This document shows, piece by piece, positions 25,891 through 35,618 of a stretch of 42,505 nucleotides of DNA (positions are counted from its first letter, which is position 1; every line of letters starts with the position of its first letter). The notes beneath the pieces are model-generated. The model had not been told where the DNA came from. It did not search any database and saw only the letters and a list, made by a program, of their open reading frames with translations. The DNA lies in contig MSGV01000042.1 in the NCBI GenBank assembly GCA_001940845.1, positions 1 through 42,505 on the forward strand, in the 5' to 3' direction. This DNA comes from Christensenellaceae bacterium Phil7 (GTDB lineage: Bacteria > Bacillota > Clostridia > Christensenellales > CAG-138). The position numbers and the translations under genes were made by a program.

Positions 25891-27189
25891 CTATAATGAC
25901 TTATTTATATCGTCAATGATACAGAGTGCTCTCTCTGACAAAGCGAGAAAACGCTTAAACTTATCTCTTGGTGCATCCGGCAGGCTCTCCATAATGCCAA
26001 AATTGACGTTCATAGGCTGGAATGATCCCCCGTTATACTCACTGACATAATGTGCAAGCGATCCAATCGCAGTCCTTCTCGTAAAATCTATCTGATCCTT
26101 ACCTTGCAGATAACGCGCCATATTGATACCTGCGGCAAACCCGCTGGAAGCACTTTCAACATAGCCTTCCACACCGGTTAGCTGTCCTGCAAAGAAGAGC
26201 TCCGGTCTGGATCTTAAAGAATAATACTTGGATAGATGCTTTGGGCTCTGTAAGAAGGAATTCCTATGCATAACGCCATAGCGAACAAATTCTGCATTCT
26301 CAAGCCCCGGTATCATTCCGAATACTCTTCGCTGCTCCGGGAATTTCAGATTAGTCTGAAAGCCAACGATATTATAGAGCGTACCTTCACGGTTCTCCTT
26401 ACGAAGCTGAACGATGGCAAATGGTTTCTTGCCATCACTGGCTCTGCAGCCTTCAAACCCCACCGGCTTCAGCGGACCATAGGCCAAGGTCAGATCTCCT
26501 CGCTTAGCCATGGTCTCAACGGGCATACAACCCTCAAACACTGAAACATTTTCAAATTCATGCAAGGGGGCAGTCTCTGCTTCGGTCAATTCACGGATGA
26601 ATTTGAAGTATTCAAGCCTGGTCATCGGGCAATTCAGATAATCGCTGCCCCTATCATAGCGTGAGGCTGCAAAAACCCTCTCCATATTTAAGGATTCCGC
26701 CGTCACTATCGGCGCTGCGGCATCAAAGAAATGCAGGCTTTCCCCAAGCAGTTCCTCTATGCTTTCCAATAACGCGCCGTCGGTGAGAGGTCCGGTTGCG
26801 ATGATGGCGGGTCCCTCCGGTATGGAGGTAACCTGCTCATGCACGATCTCGATATTTGGATCGCTTTCTATCGCATTGGTGATCGCTTTTGAGAACAGCT
26901 CTCTATCGACCGCCAATGCGCCGCCCGCCGGAACAGCATTCTCATCCGCACAGCGCATGATGAGCGATCCTAGCATTCTGAGCTCCTGCTTTAGAAGCCC
27001 AACTGCATTATCAAGCTTATCGGAACGCAGTGAATTCGAGCAGACGAGCTCGGCAAATCCATCGCTCCTATGCGCTGGTGAGCGGCGGAGCGGCTTCATC
27101 TCAAAAAGCCTGACCTTTATTCCATTATTTGCAAGCACCGCCGCACATTCACATCCGGCAAGTCCTGCACCTATAACATTAACCTTCAA
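25891..27189 (-). CDS. trmFO: Folate-dependent tRNA m5U54 methyltransferase TrmFO
   Basis: A 432-residue FAD enzyme that makes m5U54 in tRNA with methylenetetrahydrofolate. The FAD-binding motif VIGAGLAGCE is at residues 5-14. The conserved SDGFAELVCSNSLRSD (about 42-57) and the Cys in VFEGCMPVE (about 223) match the two catalytic-site cysteines. The start is TTG at 27189 with GGAGG 4 nt upstream; no ATG exists before the dinucleotide-binding motif. The topA-trmFO order is standard for Bacillota. Confidence 0.96.
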   Translation of the reverse strand: MKVNVIGAGLAGCECAAVLANNGIKVRLFEMKPLRRSPAHRSDGFAELVCSNSLRSDKLDNAVGLLKQELRMLGSLIMRCADENAVPAGGALAVDRELFSKAITNAIESDPNIEIVHEQVTSIPEGPAIIATGPLTDGALLESIEELLGESLHFFDAAAPIVTAESLNMERVFAASRYDRGSDYLNCPMTRLEYFKFIRELTEAETAPLHEFENVSVFEGCMPVETMAKRGDLTLAYGPLKPVGFEGCRASDGKKPFAIVQLRKENREGTLYNIVGFQTNLKFPEQRRVFGMIPGLENAEFVRYGVMHRNSFLQSPKHLSKYYSLRSRPELFFAGQLTGVEGYVESASSGFAAGINMARYLQGKDQIDFTRRTAIGSLAHYVSEYNGGSFQPMNVNFGIMESLPDAPRDKFKRFLALSERALCIIDDINKSL

Positions 27190-27218
27190 GCTTCCTCCAA
27201 ACGGACATCAATATTGCA

Positions 27219-29324
27219 TTACTCCGCATCCTGCTTATTTCGCTCATTTCGCAGGACGAATTTACATTCCTTATTAGGGCAAGTCGTATAATAACCCTTC
27301 GGTCCCATTTTTCTCACAAGACGCTGCCCGCATTTCGGACATACCTCGTTGGTCGGCATATCCCATGAAACATAGTCGCATTCCGGATAACGTTCACAAC
27401 CATAGAAATTCTTCTTCTTTCCATGGCGCTTGACAATATCCGCACCGCATTTCGGACACTTCACTCCGATTTTCTCGGTTATCGTCTTGGTATTTTTGCA
27501 TTCCGGGAAATTGGGGCAGGCAAGGAATTTACCGAAACGACCATGCTTATACACCATCATGGCTCCGCATTTATCACACGGGATATCAGAAACCTCCTCT
27601 TTTATGACCACCTTTTCAGTCTCAGCGAATGCCTTATCCAATTCCTCCTTGAATGGTGAGTAGAAATCTTCAATAACAGTTTGCCATCTGATATCGCCAT
27701 CCTCAACCGAATCGAGCTTCGATTCCATTTCAGCCGTAAACTTTACATCTACGATATCCTTAAAATTATCCTCCATGAGCTTGGTAACTATAAAACCAAG
27801 CTCCGTTGGAACAAGCTGTTTCTTTTCCCTCACGACATATCCCCTGTCCACGATCGTGGATATGGTGGGAGAATAGGTGCTCGGACGACCTATGCCCAAT
27901 TCCTCAAGAGTTTTTACCAGAGAAGCTTCGGTATATCTTGCTGGCGGTTCCGTGAAATTCTGTTTTGGAGTAATTCCTTCAAACTTAGGCTTATCGCCAA
28001 TTTCAAGCTTCGGAAGAGTCATACCCTTCTTATCCGGATCATCTCCTTCAGCTCCCACTGAATATACAGCAGTAAAACCATCGAATAATTTTACGGTTCC
28101 GCTTGCACGATAGCTGCAAACATCGCTTCCGATCGCATCAATCGAAGCTGTGGTGGTTTCAAACAAAGCTTCACTCATCTGGCTCGCCAAGAAGCGTTCA
28201 TAGATGAGCTTATAAAGCTTGAATTGCCCTGCATCCAGATATGGCTTAAGCATATCCGGAGTCAGGCTTACATCGGTCGGCCTGATTGCCTCGTGTGCAT
28301 CCTGCGCATTATTCCTTCCACGATAAATATTTGGCTTTTGAGGAACGTACTCGGCGCCAAACCTCTCTTTGATATATTCCGCCGCAGAACTCTGCGCCTC
28401 GCCGGAAATCCTCACTGAATCGGTACGCATATAGGTGATCAAGCCTATGCTTCCCCTATTCAATACTTCAACGCCTTCATATAGCTGCTGAGCACAAAGC
28501 ATGGTTCGCTTTGATGGCATTCCAGCTCTATTTGACGCATCCTGTAGCATACTGCTGGTCGTATAGGGCGGCGGCGCATGGCGAGTCCTCTTTCCAACCT
28601 TTATATCACTAACCACGTACTCCGCACCGCTGCTCAAAGCAACTATGCGATCCGCATCCTCTTTATTATTCAGTTCAAACTTTTTTCCGTTCAACCCATG
28701 GAATTTAGCTTCAAAGCTCTTTCTTCCATGATGCAGCTTTATAGTCACCGTCCAATACTCACGCGGGACGAAATCCAGAATTTCTCGTTCACGATCACAG
28801 ATCAGTTTAGCAGTCACCGACTGCACTCTGCCCGCTGAAAGACCCTTTCGAACCTTCGCCCAGAGCCACGGGCTAAGCTTATAGCCAACGAGCCTATCCA
28901 ACACACGCCTTGCCTGCTGAGAGTCTACAAGCGACATATCGATGGTTCGAGGCTGCTTGATAGCCTTTTGAATAACTCCCTTGGTTATTTCATTAAAAAC
29001 CACTCGGCACGGAGTAGCCTCATCTATTCCAAGCATCTTCGAAAGATGCCACGAAATGGCCTCTCCCTCTCTATCAGGGTCGGTTGCCAGCACAACATGC
29101 TTTGCCGCCTTCGCTTCCTTACGGATACGATCCAGAACCTCTCCCCTGCCGCGCAGCGTTATGTATTTCGGCATGAAATCATTCTCGATATCCACTCCTA
29201 GCTGGCTTTTCGGTAAATCTCGCACATGTCCATTTGATGCAAGCACCTTATATTTCGTGCCCAGATATTTTTCGATCGTCTTAGCCTTGGACGGGGATTC
29301 GACAATTACGAGCGTATCTGCCAT
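27219..29324 (-). CDS. topA: DNA topoisomerase I
   Basis: A 701-residue type IA topoisomerase that relaxes negative supercoils. The Toprim domain has VIVES (Glu9) and DPDREGE (82-88), and the active tyrosine is Y298 in LITYMRTDS. Three four-cysteine zinc ribbons close the protein (starting near 571, 615 and 658; each CxxCG with a later CPNxxEC-like pair). GGAAG lies about 9 nt before the ATG. The 158-bp gap from dprA is AT-rich and could hold a promoter, but no consensus hexamers are clear. Confidence 0.96.
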   Translation of the reverse strand: MADTLVIVESPSKAKTIEKYLGTKYKVLASNGHVRDLPKSQLGVDIENDFMPKYITLRGRGEVLDRIRKEAKAAKHVVLATDPDREGEAISWHLSKMLGIDEATPCRVVFNEITKGVIQKAIKQPRTIDMSLVDSQQARRVLDRLVGYKLSPWLWAKVRKGLSAGRVQSVTAKLICDREREILDFVPREYWTVTIKLHHGRKSFEAKFHGLNGKKFELNNKEDADRIVALSSGAEYVVSDIKVGKRTRHAPPPYTTSSMLQDASNRAGMPSKRTMLCAQQLYEGVEVLNRGSIGLITYMRTDSVRISGEAQSSAAEYIKERFGAEYVPQKPNIYRGRNNAQDAHEAIRPTDVSLTPDMLKPYLDAGQFKLYKLIYERFLASQMSEALFETTTASIDAIGSDVCSYRASGTVKLFDGFTAVYSVGAEGDDPDKKGMTLPKLEIGDKPKFEGITPKQNFTEPPARYTEASLVKTLEELGIGRPSTYSPTISTIVDRGYVVREKKQLVPTELGFIVTKLMEDNFKDIVDVKFTAEMESKLDSVEDGDIRWQTVIEDFYSPFKEELDKAFAETEKVVIKEEVSDIPCDKCGAMMVYKHGRFGKFLACPNFPECKNTKTITEKIGVKCPKCGADIVKRHGKKKNFYGCERYPECDYVSWDMPTNEVCPKCGQRLVRKMGPKGYYTTCPNKECKFVLRNERNKQDAE

Positions 29325-29482
29325 ATATAAACACTTCCGATGGCAACCCGGGATAAACCCCGAGCTGTTTTGGAGTCTCCTTTCTCAAATTCATATTCAA
29401 ATGTTCAAGCGTTATTTACAAACGCAATCAGATTGTTCAATTAATTTTTCGTTAGACACAGACCGATAATAGAGCTGAAAGC

Positions 29483-30610
29483 CTATTCTGCCACATAAAC
29501 TCTACCCGGCAATTGTTTAATTAAACCTGAAAATTCCAATTCTGTCAAGTATAGATTTAGTTTGTCTGCTGCAATTCCGGACAAATCACATATAGTGTCA
29601 AAAGATTTTTCGCCCTTTCGAATCAATCCATATACCTTTTTTGTATCTCCATTCAGCCCATCCGCAAGCGCATTCAGCTCCGCTCCGAGCTCCCTGACCG
29701 ATTCGTTTTTCACTTGCATTCCATAGTGATCCATAATATCCGCCGTATCATAAACCGCCTGTGCAGCTCCGCATTTTATCATATAGTTCGTGCCCATGCT
29801 CATTCTATCCGTAATCCTACCCGGAATAGCAAACAGCATTCTGCCCTGTTCCATTGCGGCATTAGCGGTTATCATCGTTCCGCTGCGCTCACCGGCCTCA
29901 ACAACGAGCAATCCCCTGCTCATCCCGCTTATGATCCTATTTCTCATCGGATATGAGCCCCTGCTTGCTCCGGAGCTCGGAAGCATTTCGCTCAATACCA
30001 AGCCGCGCGCCAGAATTTCCTCCATAAGTTTAGCCGTTGAATCATGTTTTTCCACCAGAACACCCTGACCAAGTATCGCAATGGTCGGAATCTTATTATC
30101 GCTTGCGCTCAACGCGCCCTGCGCTGCCATCGCATCGCAGCCATACGCCAGGCCTGAAACTATAGTCATCCCATTGCAAGCAAGGGTCTGCGCAAAAAGT
30201 CTTGCCATCCGCTCACCATAATCGGTACAGTGCCGCGATCCGATTATTGCAAATGGAAGCTTAGCATCCGCCAAGCTCCCGCTGCCGCGTGCATAGAGTA
30301 CCAGCGGAGGATCGTAAATTTCTTTCAGTTCTTTCGGATATTCCTTGCTTGCGCGTGTGATAGCCCGCACGGAGTACGCTTCGAGCCCTGCGATCAGATC
30401 ATCTATATGCTGTATCGGTGCGAGAAGCTTGAAGCGTTCCGCTTTTTCCAGGCTCACACGATCCGGGAATTTGACAGTTCCGCTCAATGCAGCATCGTGG
30501 AGCCGCTCTATTCCGCCATTCAAGCTTATGAGCTTATCCGCCGATATTACACTCATTTCAAAGACATTGCTTAGCCATATATAGAGTTTTTCCTGAAAGG
30601 AATATTCCAT
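29483..30610 (-). CDS. dprA: DNA processing protein DprA (Smf)
   Basis: A protein of about 375 residues that loads RecA on incoming single-stranded DNA during transformation. The extended Rossmann fold holds AIIGSRHCTDYG, IVSGLAYGCDAMAA, RNRIISG and EAGERSGTMITANAA. An N-terminal helical domain precedes it and a C-terminal winged helix follows. Starts at 30613 and 30610 both overlap the comM stop; the G-rich ribosome binding site within the comM end favours 30610. The comM-dprA pair suggests linked roles in transformation, and dprA-topA is the Bacillus order. DprA also occurs in species not known to be competent. Confidence 0.95.
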   Translation of the reverse strand: MEYSFQEKLYIWLSNVFEMSVISADKLISLNGGIERLHDAALSGTVKFPDRVSLEKAERFKLLAPIQHIDDLIAGLEAYSVRAITRASKEYPKELKEIYDPPLVLYARGSGSLADAKLPFAIIGSRHCTDYGERMARLFAQTLACNGMTIVSGLAYGCDAMAAQGALSASDNKIPTIAILGQGVLVEKHDSTAKLMEEILARGLVLSEMLPSSGASRGSYPMRNRIISGMSRGLLVVEAGERSGTMITANAAMEQGRMLFAIPGRITDRMSMGTNYMIKCGAAQAVYDTADIMDHYGMQVKNESVRELGAELNALADGLNGDTKKVYGLIRKGEKSFDTICDLSGIAADKLNLYLTELEFSGLIKQLPGRVYVAE

Positions 30611-32139
30611 CATTCCCCCCAATATTTGCTGTCTATAGCTCTGTACTGCAGTGCCTCGGCAACAGCCGATCTGCTTATATTGATCTCGCCAGCCAGATCG
30701 GAAATGGTTCTCGCTACTTTCAGCACACGATTATACGCACGTGCTGAAAGGTTCAGTTTTTCAAATGACAGCTCAACAAGCTTTTCCGCATCGCGCTCCA
30801 GAACGCAATATCTTTTTATGAGTTTGGAATTAAGCTGAGAATTTAACATAATACCATCATTCAAATACCTTTTCCGCTGAACCTCACGAGCACTTGTCAC
30901 CCTTTCGCGTATAACCGCAGAGCTCTCCCCGGTCTGCTTACTCGAAAGCTCCTCGAACGCCACATCCGTCATTTCAACATGTATATCTATTCTGTCAAGC
31001 ACCGGACCGCTGACCCGATTCCGATATCGTTCCACTTGATATTTATTGCATCTGCACTGTTTGGTTCTGGAGCCGAAATTGCCGCAGGGGCATGGATTCA
31101 TCGCTGCAACAAGCATAAAATCGGCCGGGTATTCAGCCTTCGCTGCGGTTCTGGTAACGGTTATATAGCCATCCTCCATGGGCTGACGCAGCGCTTCCAA
31201 CACGTTTTTGGGGAATTCTGCAAACTCATCCAAAAACAGCACTCCATAATGGGCAAGGCTGATCTCCCCAGGCAATGCCCTCGTTCCGCCGCCAACCAAA
31301 GATGGTATGGATGCCGAATGATGTGGCGTTCTGAAAGGACGAACCGTTACAATATTATTCGCACCCCTTACGATACCTGCAACCGAATGAATTTTGGTTA
31401 TCTCCAAAGCCTCATCGCCCGATAATGGTGGAAGTATGGATGGAATGCTTCTTGCGAGCATTGTTTTCCCGGAGCCGGGAGTTCCTATCATCAGAATATT
31501 ATGCCCTCCTGCTGCTGCAACCTCTGCTGCACGCTTTGCGGATTGCTGCCCCTTTATCAAGGCAAAGTCCGCATCATATTCAGCACCTTCGGAATGCCAT
31601 TCAATAAACGGCTGAGGCTGAATCTTCTTTATTCCCCTCAAGAATAGTGCAGCTTCTGACAATGAACTTACGGGAATAGCGGTAATTCCTTCTATATACA
31701 TTACCTCCGCAGCATTTTCCTTGGGCAGTATAACCTGCTTATAGCCTCTCTCTCTTGCATCCAGCAGCATTGGCAGCACTCCATTCACGCCTCGCACAGA
31801 GCCATCAAGGGCAAGCTCTCCAAGGATTATCCAATTTTCGGATTCGTTGACGGGTATTTCTCCCCCCGCAGTCAGCAATCCAACGGCGATCGGCAGATCG
31901 TAGATCGAACCCTCTTTTTTAACATCTGCCGGAGCAAGGTTCGCAACGATATGCACGCTTGGAAAATCGAATCCCGAATTGATCACAGCGGAGCGAACCC
32001 TTTCTCTCGATTCCTTTATAGCATTATCGGGCAGACCGACCGTTTCAAATTTAACAGCTCCGACACTGATATCAACCTCAACCGTTACGGGGTATCCCGA
32101 TAATCCAATCAATCCATAGCTCATTATTTTTGCAAGCAT
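30610..32139 (-). CDS. comM: YifB/ComM family Mg-chelatase-like AAA+ helicase
   Basis: A 509-residue member of the YifB/ComM family. ComM promotes branch migration during natural transformation in gamma-proteobacteria. An N-terminal LonC-like domain (about 1-170) is followed by the AAA+ core with GTPGSGKTML (Walker A, near 217), LFLDEFAEF (Walker B), the MNPCPCG zinc-like motif and a C-terminal Mg-chelatase helical domain. GGAGGG lies 4 nt before the ATG. It overlaps dprA and opens the leftward block; no clear promoter is seen in the 165-bp gap upstream. Confidence 0.93.
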   Translation of the reverse strand: MLAKIMSYGLIGLSGYPVTVEVDISVGAVKFETVGLPDNAIKESRERVRSAVINSGFDFPSVHIVANLAPADVKKEGSIYDLPIAVGLLTAGGEIPVNESENWIILGELALDGSVRGVNGVLPMLLDARERGYKQVILPKENAAEVMYIEGITAIPVSSLSEAALFLRGIKKIQPQPFIEWHSEGAEYDADFALIKGQQSAKRAAEVAAAGGHNILMIGTPGSGKTMLARSIPSILPPLSGDEALEITKIHSVAGIVRGANNIVTVRPFRTPHHSASIPSLVGGGTRALPGEISLAHYGVLFLDEFAEFPKNVLEALRQPMEDGYITVTRTAAKAEYPADFMLVAAMNPCPCGNFGSRTKQCRCNKYQVERYRNRVSGPVLDRIDIHVEMTDVAFEELSSKQTGESSAVIRERVTSAREVQRKRYLNDGIMLNSQLNSKLIKRYCVLERDAEKLVELSFEKLNLSARAYNRVLKVARTISDLAGEINISRSAVAEALQYRAIDSKYWGE

Positions 32140-32264
32140 TATTCCCTCCGCTCATAATATGCCTAAAACGCTTATAGGTGTATCCGCTCATTTTCGCAGC
32201 AGCATTTCCAATACTTCTATATGTTATTTCTGTTTTTGAATCATTATCTATGCAGTATAAAACC

Positions 32265-32296
32265 TGCCGAACGAAGGCAACCGCCCCCGTTCGGCA
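32265..32296 (-). terminator. Terminator of the glycosylation operon
   Basis: On the minus strand TGCCGAACG (32296-32288) pairs with CGTTCGGCA (32273-32265) around a 14-base loop, followed by GGTTTTATA. It begins 8 nt after the gtrA stop. The T run is short, so efficiency may be moderate. Confidence 0.75.
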
Positions 32297-32304
32297 ATGG
32301 ATCA

Positions 32305-32799
32305 TCATTCTTTAGTATCGGATTCATCCCTCTTTTTAAATACAAAGAGCTTATTCCCAACAAAATTTATCACGATGCATATGACAGCGGATACCATCAT
32401 GCAAAAACGCTCGCCGTTTATGAGCTTCAAAAACCAGCCGGGCAGCGCAAGCGAATCCCACCAGCCGACAAGATTCCATGCATCCTTCATAAGGCTCATC
32501 AGTCCCAAAGAGATTAGCAGCACCACAATATTTACAGCAATGAAGCTGATGATCTCCCTCGCATCCTTCCGGCGCTCTTCTTTAAACGTCCATCGGCTAT
32601 TCAGCAGGTAACTATTGAGAACTCCGCAGCAATAGCCGATCACCTTTGCAAAATAATACCAGTGAAATACTGCATTCAAAACCAGACTGACAAGCATATC
32701 TATGATTGTATTGCTTGCACCAACCAGGGCAAACTTCACAAACTGAATGAAGCCGCGCTTACTTCCCTCGGAAGCAGATCTATTCACATTCCGTTCCAT
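32305..32799 (-). CDS. GtrA-like membrane protein
   Basis: A 164-residue protein with four predicted membrane helices, matching the GtrA family: the opening FVKFALVGASNTIIDM, the middle NSRWTFKEE and the end NFVGNKLFVFK are typical. GtrA proteins are thought to flip polyprenyl-phosphate-linked sugars across the membrane for glycosyltransferases that use them outside. That role fits its place as the last gene after two GT-C enzymes. AAGG lies 7 nt before the ATG, 58 nt after the PMT stop. Confidence 0.9.
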   Translation of the reverse strand: MERNVNRSASEGSKRGFIQFVKFALVGASNTIIDMLVSLVLNAVFHWYYFAKVIGYCCGVLNSYLLNSRWTFKEERRKDAREIISFIAVNIVVLLISLGLMSLMKDAWNLVGWWDSLALPGWFLKLINGERFCMMVSAVICIVINFVGNKLFVFKKRDESDTKE

Positions 32800-32857
32800 T
32801 CTATCGCCTTTCTAAAAATGCGGGGGTGGAGCCAAACACCGCACCCCCTTTAGTTTA

Positions 32858-35617
32858 TCACTTAAAAGCTACCGGCCAAGAACCCAGGAAGGTCCATGTA
32901 GGCAGCCACTGTAAAGCATTGATATAGCTCCTGCTGACATGCAGACCGCTGATTACAGGATAGAAAACTGCAAAAAGCACGATCGCAAGCCCAAGCCATA
33001 CCCATTTGATATAGAGAACACCTTTTTTCCTGTTGGGAAGGAGCTCTCCTTGCGGCAGCTCGAAGTAATAATACTTATCCTCATAATGCTTGAGAACATA
33101 GACGCTCGAAAGTATTATGAAGGGTACTGTCGCGAAATAGTGATATATGAATACGCATCTGGAGATCAGCATCCAAGGAAGTATGGCGGAAGCCATAGAG
33201 ATAAGAATGCAGAATATCTCAGCATTGAACTTAAACCTGCCGCGCAAAAGCATCAATATGAGCGCGAGAGTACCGATAAAGCCTACCCACCAAACCGCAG
33301 GATTACCGAATGAAGATATCGTACCCACCTTATTCGCATCTGCATCCTGCCCCAAGTAGAACCACATCGGCCTATTGCTGAGCGGCCACTCATACCATGC
33401 AGACTGATATGCATGAGTGGAATCAAGTCCACTATGATAATTATACATATCCTTCTGATTCTTTATGACGCCGTTTATATATGCTTTCGCCTTGTCGCCA
33501 AAGGTCAGAACCTCCTCGCCCGCCGTCTCATCGGCTGCCAATTCCCCGGTAGCACGCAGTTCATTTACCTTTGTCTGTATTGCTTTTGCCTTCCATTCAC
33601 CATTCCAGTAGGGTCTGTAAGAAGCAGTATAGATTATCACCGGTATGATGATGAAGAATAATACGCACCATAAGCAGGTGCAGACAAACCGTTTAGGATA
33701 GCTTGCGGCATTCCTGACCGCTGCTTCTGCCTGCTCTGCCTTTGAATACTCGGTCTTGTTTATCTTCGAAGCCTTGACCCACTGCACGATCATTTTGGTA
33801 AAGAACATTACCGCCAGTGCTGCACCTGTATAGAGGCATATCCATTTGCTTGCGCAGCCTATTCCGAAGAACAAACCAGAAAGTCCGAGCGGCAGAAGGG
33901 TTGATTTCAGATCGTCTCCAAGATCCATCTTGATGAATTTATACATATAATAAATCATCAAAAGATTGAAGAAGACGCCATATGTATCTATTGTAGCGAT
34001 TCGCGTCTGAGAAAAATGCATGAAATCGAATGCCATCAACCCAGCGGCCAGCAATGCAAGCTCGGATCTGCCCCCAAACAAACGCTTGCCGAAAGCATAC
34101 ATGAGAGGTATCATTGCAACCCCAAACAGAGCACCCATAACGCGCCAGCCAAATGGATTCATACCAAAGATGCTGATTCCAACAGCAATGATCTGCTTTC
34201 CAAGAGGCGGATGCGTCCATTCATATATGCTCATATCGTGCAGACCCTCGTATGCCGTCCTGGCGTGATAGAGCTCATCAAAATACATGCCGGTCATAGC
34301 CGTTCTGTATTCGGATGCAGTCTTCTGCTCATCCACCAACGCAGCCGCAGTATCATCTGCCGCTGTAACGTGTAGCGCATTGCCATCCGCATCAAAGAAT
34401 GCAAGCTCATTCAGAATAACTTTTCCTGATTTTACTTCGACCGTAACCGAGTTAATAGCCGATGCTCCAAACGGGTTGATGCTCGAAGCGCCGCTGCCAT
34501 TCACCTGTGACCAGCGATACATTGCGCCATACTCTTGGGTATAGCTTATGCTTGTTCCGTTGCTTGCAGTGATGCTGTACGTTGCATCATTCGCAATTCC
34601 GCCATTTTGAGTGATTCTATTCACTATGACATCACCATCAAAATACAGAGTTGCTTTTGCGCCCACCGTACCCTGCCAATAATTTTCGGGAGCATTGGTG
34701 CTTCCCAAATTCGTCAAGGCCAATACCGCATATATTGCGGTCAAAGCTATAACAAATATCCAGTCCTTGCGCGTATAGTGCAGCTTGGTATCGGTTTTCC
34801 CCGGGAGTAATGGCTTTGTATCCAGGATTGATGGTGCAAGCTGCTCCGGCGTTTTGGGGTAAGGATTCTTCCTGGCCTTATCGTTCTTATGCTCAAACCC
34901 CAGAAGGAAATATATTGCAAGTGGAGCAATTATGAATACGGACAGCATTATGACCGCCATCTTAGCTCTCGCTGCGGCTTCATTATATTCCGCACTGGTC
35001 ATGGTTCCGCTGTTCGCATTATTGTTATTATTACTTCCGGAAGAGGTATCCTTAAAAAGATTGATCGCAGACGAATCATTCCCAACTTCAATCATCTTGA
35101 AGTCATCAAACCATGCCGTGCCCGTACTGGTTGCGCCGAATCCGCCCAACCTTAAACCAACCTCGATTTCCTTCTGAGCTTTATCAGTCTTTCCCACGAG
35201 CTCGATGAGCGTCCAATCCGCAGTGCCGGATACGCTTGCGCTATGATCGGTTATGTTCTCAAACCCTATGTTCGCTCCTGCGCCGCCCACAACATTCTCT
35301 GTTTTCACATAACAGCTGAACTTATAGGTTGTATTGCCCTTAACCTTTATGGTCTGGATGAATCGTGCATCATTCTCCGAATTATTCACGATCTTTATGA
35401 CCGTTCCCCGGGCAGCATCTTTATCTATAAAGTAATTCGATGCAGTTCCGTCATCATAATAGGCTTTGAATTCCCAATTTGTGGGCAAGCCCGAAGAAAG
35501 ATTTTCAAAATCTCCGTTTTTTGCAAGATTCTCTCCTTCCGCAAAGCTGCCGAAGCAAGGCAGACATAATGCGATGAGGAGGATCAGTACGATGGTAAAT
35601 GCTCTTTTAAGCTTCAT
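32858..35617 (-). CDS. PMT-type glycosyltransferase (GT39) with extra extracellular domains
   Basis: A 919-residue integral membrane enzyme. A signal sequence (about 1-25) is followed by a CBM4/9-like beta-sandwich (about 28-180; NLAKNGDFENL start, AWFDDFKM end), an Asn/Ser linker, and a membrane helix near 220. A second helix (near 285) leads into another outside beta-rich domain (about 310-430) resembling a discoidin-type fold. The catalytic PMT loop follows with FDELYHARTAYEG, where Asp-Glu is the family's catalytic pair, and EWTHPPLGKQ. Many membrane helices and a C-terminal PMT-4TMC-like part complete it. Such enzymes transfer mannose or another sugar from polyprenyl phosphate to proteins or glycans outside. 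The ATG at 35617 follows the upstream stop by one base with AAGGA in front; 84 upstream in-frame bases would overlap that gene. Confidence 0.88.
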   Translation of the reverse strand: MKLKRAFTIVLILLIALCLPCFGSFAEGENLAKNGDFENLSSGLPTNWEFKAYYDDGTASNYFIDKDAARGTVIKIVNNSENDARFIQTIKVKGNTTYKFSCYVKTENVVGGAGANIGFENITDHSASVSGTADWTLIELVGKTDKAQKEIEVGLRLGGFGATSTGTAWFDDFKMIEVGNDSSAINLFKDTSSGSNNNNNANSGTMTSAEYNEAAARAKMAVIMLSVFIIAPLAIYFLLGFEHKNDKARKNPYPKTPEQLAPSILDTKPLLPGKTDTKLHYTRKDWIFVIALTAIYAVLALTNLGSTNAPENYWQGTVGAKATLYFDGDVIVNRITQNGGIANDATYSITASNGTSISYTQEYGAMYRWSQVNGSGASSINPFGASAINSVTVEVKSGKVILNELAFFDADGNALHVTAADDTAAALVDEQKTASEYRTAMTGMYFDELYHARTAYEGLHDMSIYEWTHPPLGKQIIAVGISIFGMNPFGWRVMGALFGVAMIPLMYAFGKRLFGGRSELALLAAGLMAFDFMHFSQTRIATIDTYGVFFNLLMIYYMYKFIKMDLGDDLKSTLLPLGLSGLFFGIGCASKWICLYTGAALAVMFFTKMIVQWVKASKINKTEYSKAEQAEAAVRNAASYPKRFVCTCLWCVLFFIIIPVIIYTASYRPYWNGEWKAKAIQTKVNELRATGELAADETAGEEVLTFGDKAKAYINGVIKNQKDMYNYHSGLDSTHAYQSAWYEWPLSNRPMWFYLGQDADANKVGTISSFGNPAVWWVGFIGTLALILMLLRGRFKFNAEIFCILISMASAILPWMLISRCVFIYHYFATVPFIILSSVYVLKHYEDKYYYFELPQGELLPNRKKGVLYIKWVWLGLAIVLFAVFYPVISGLHVSRSYINALQWLPTWTFLGSWPVAFK

Positions 35618-35618
35618 T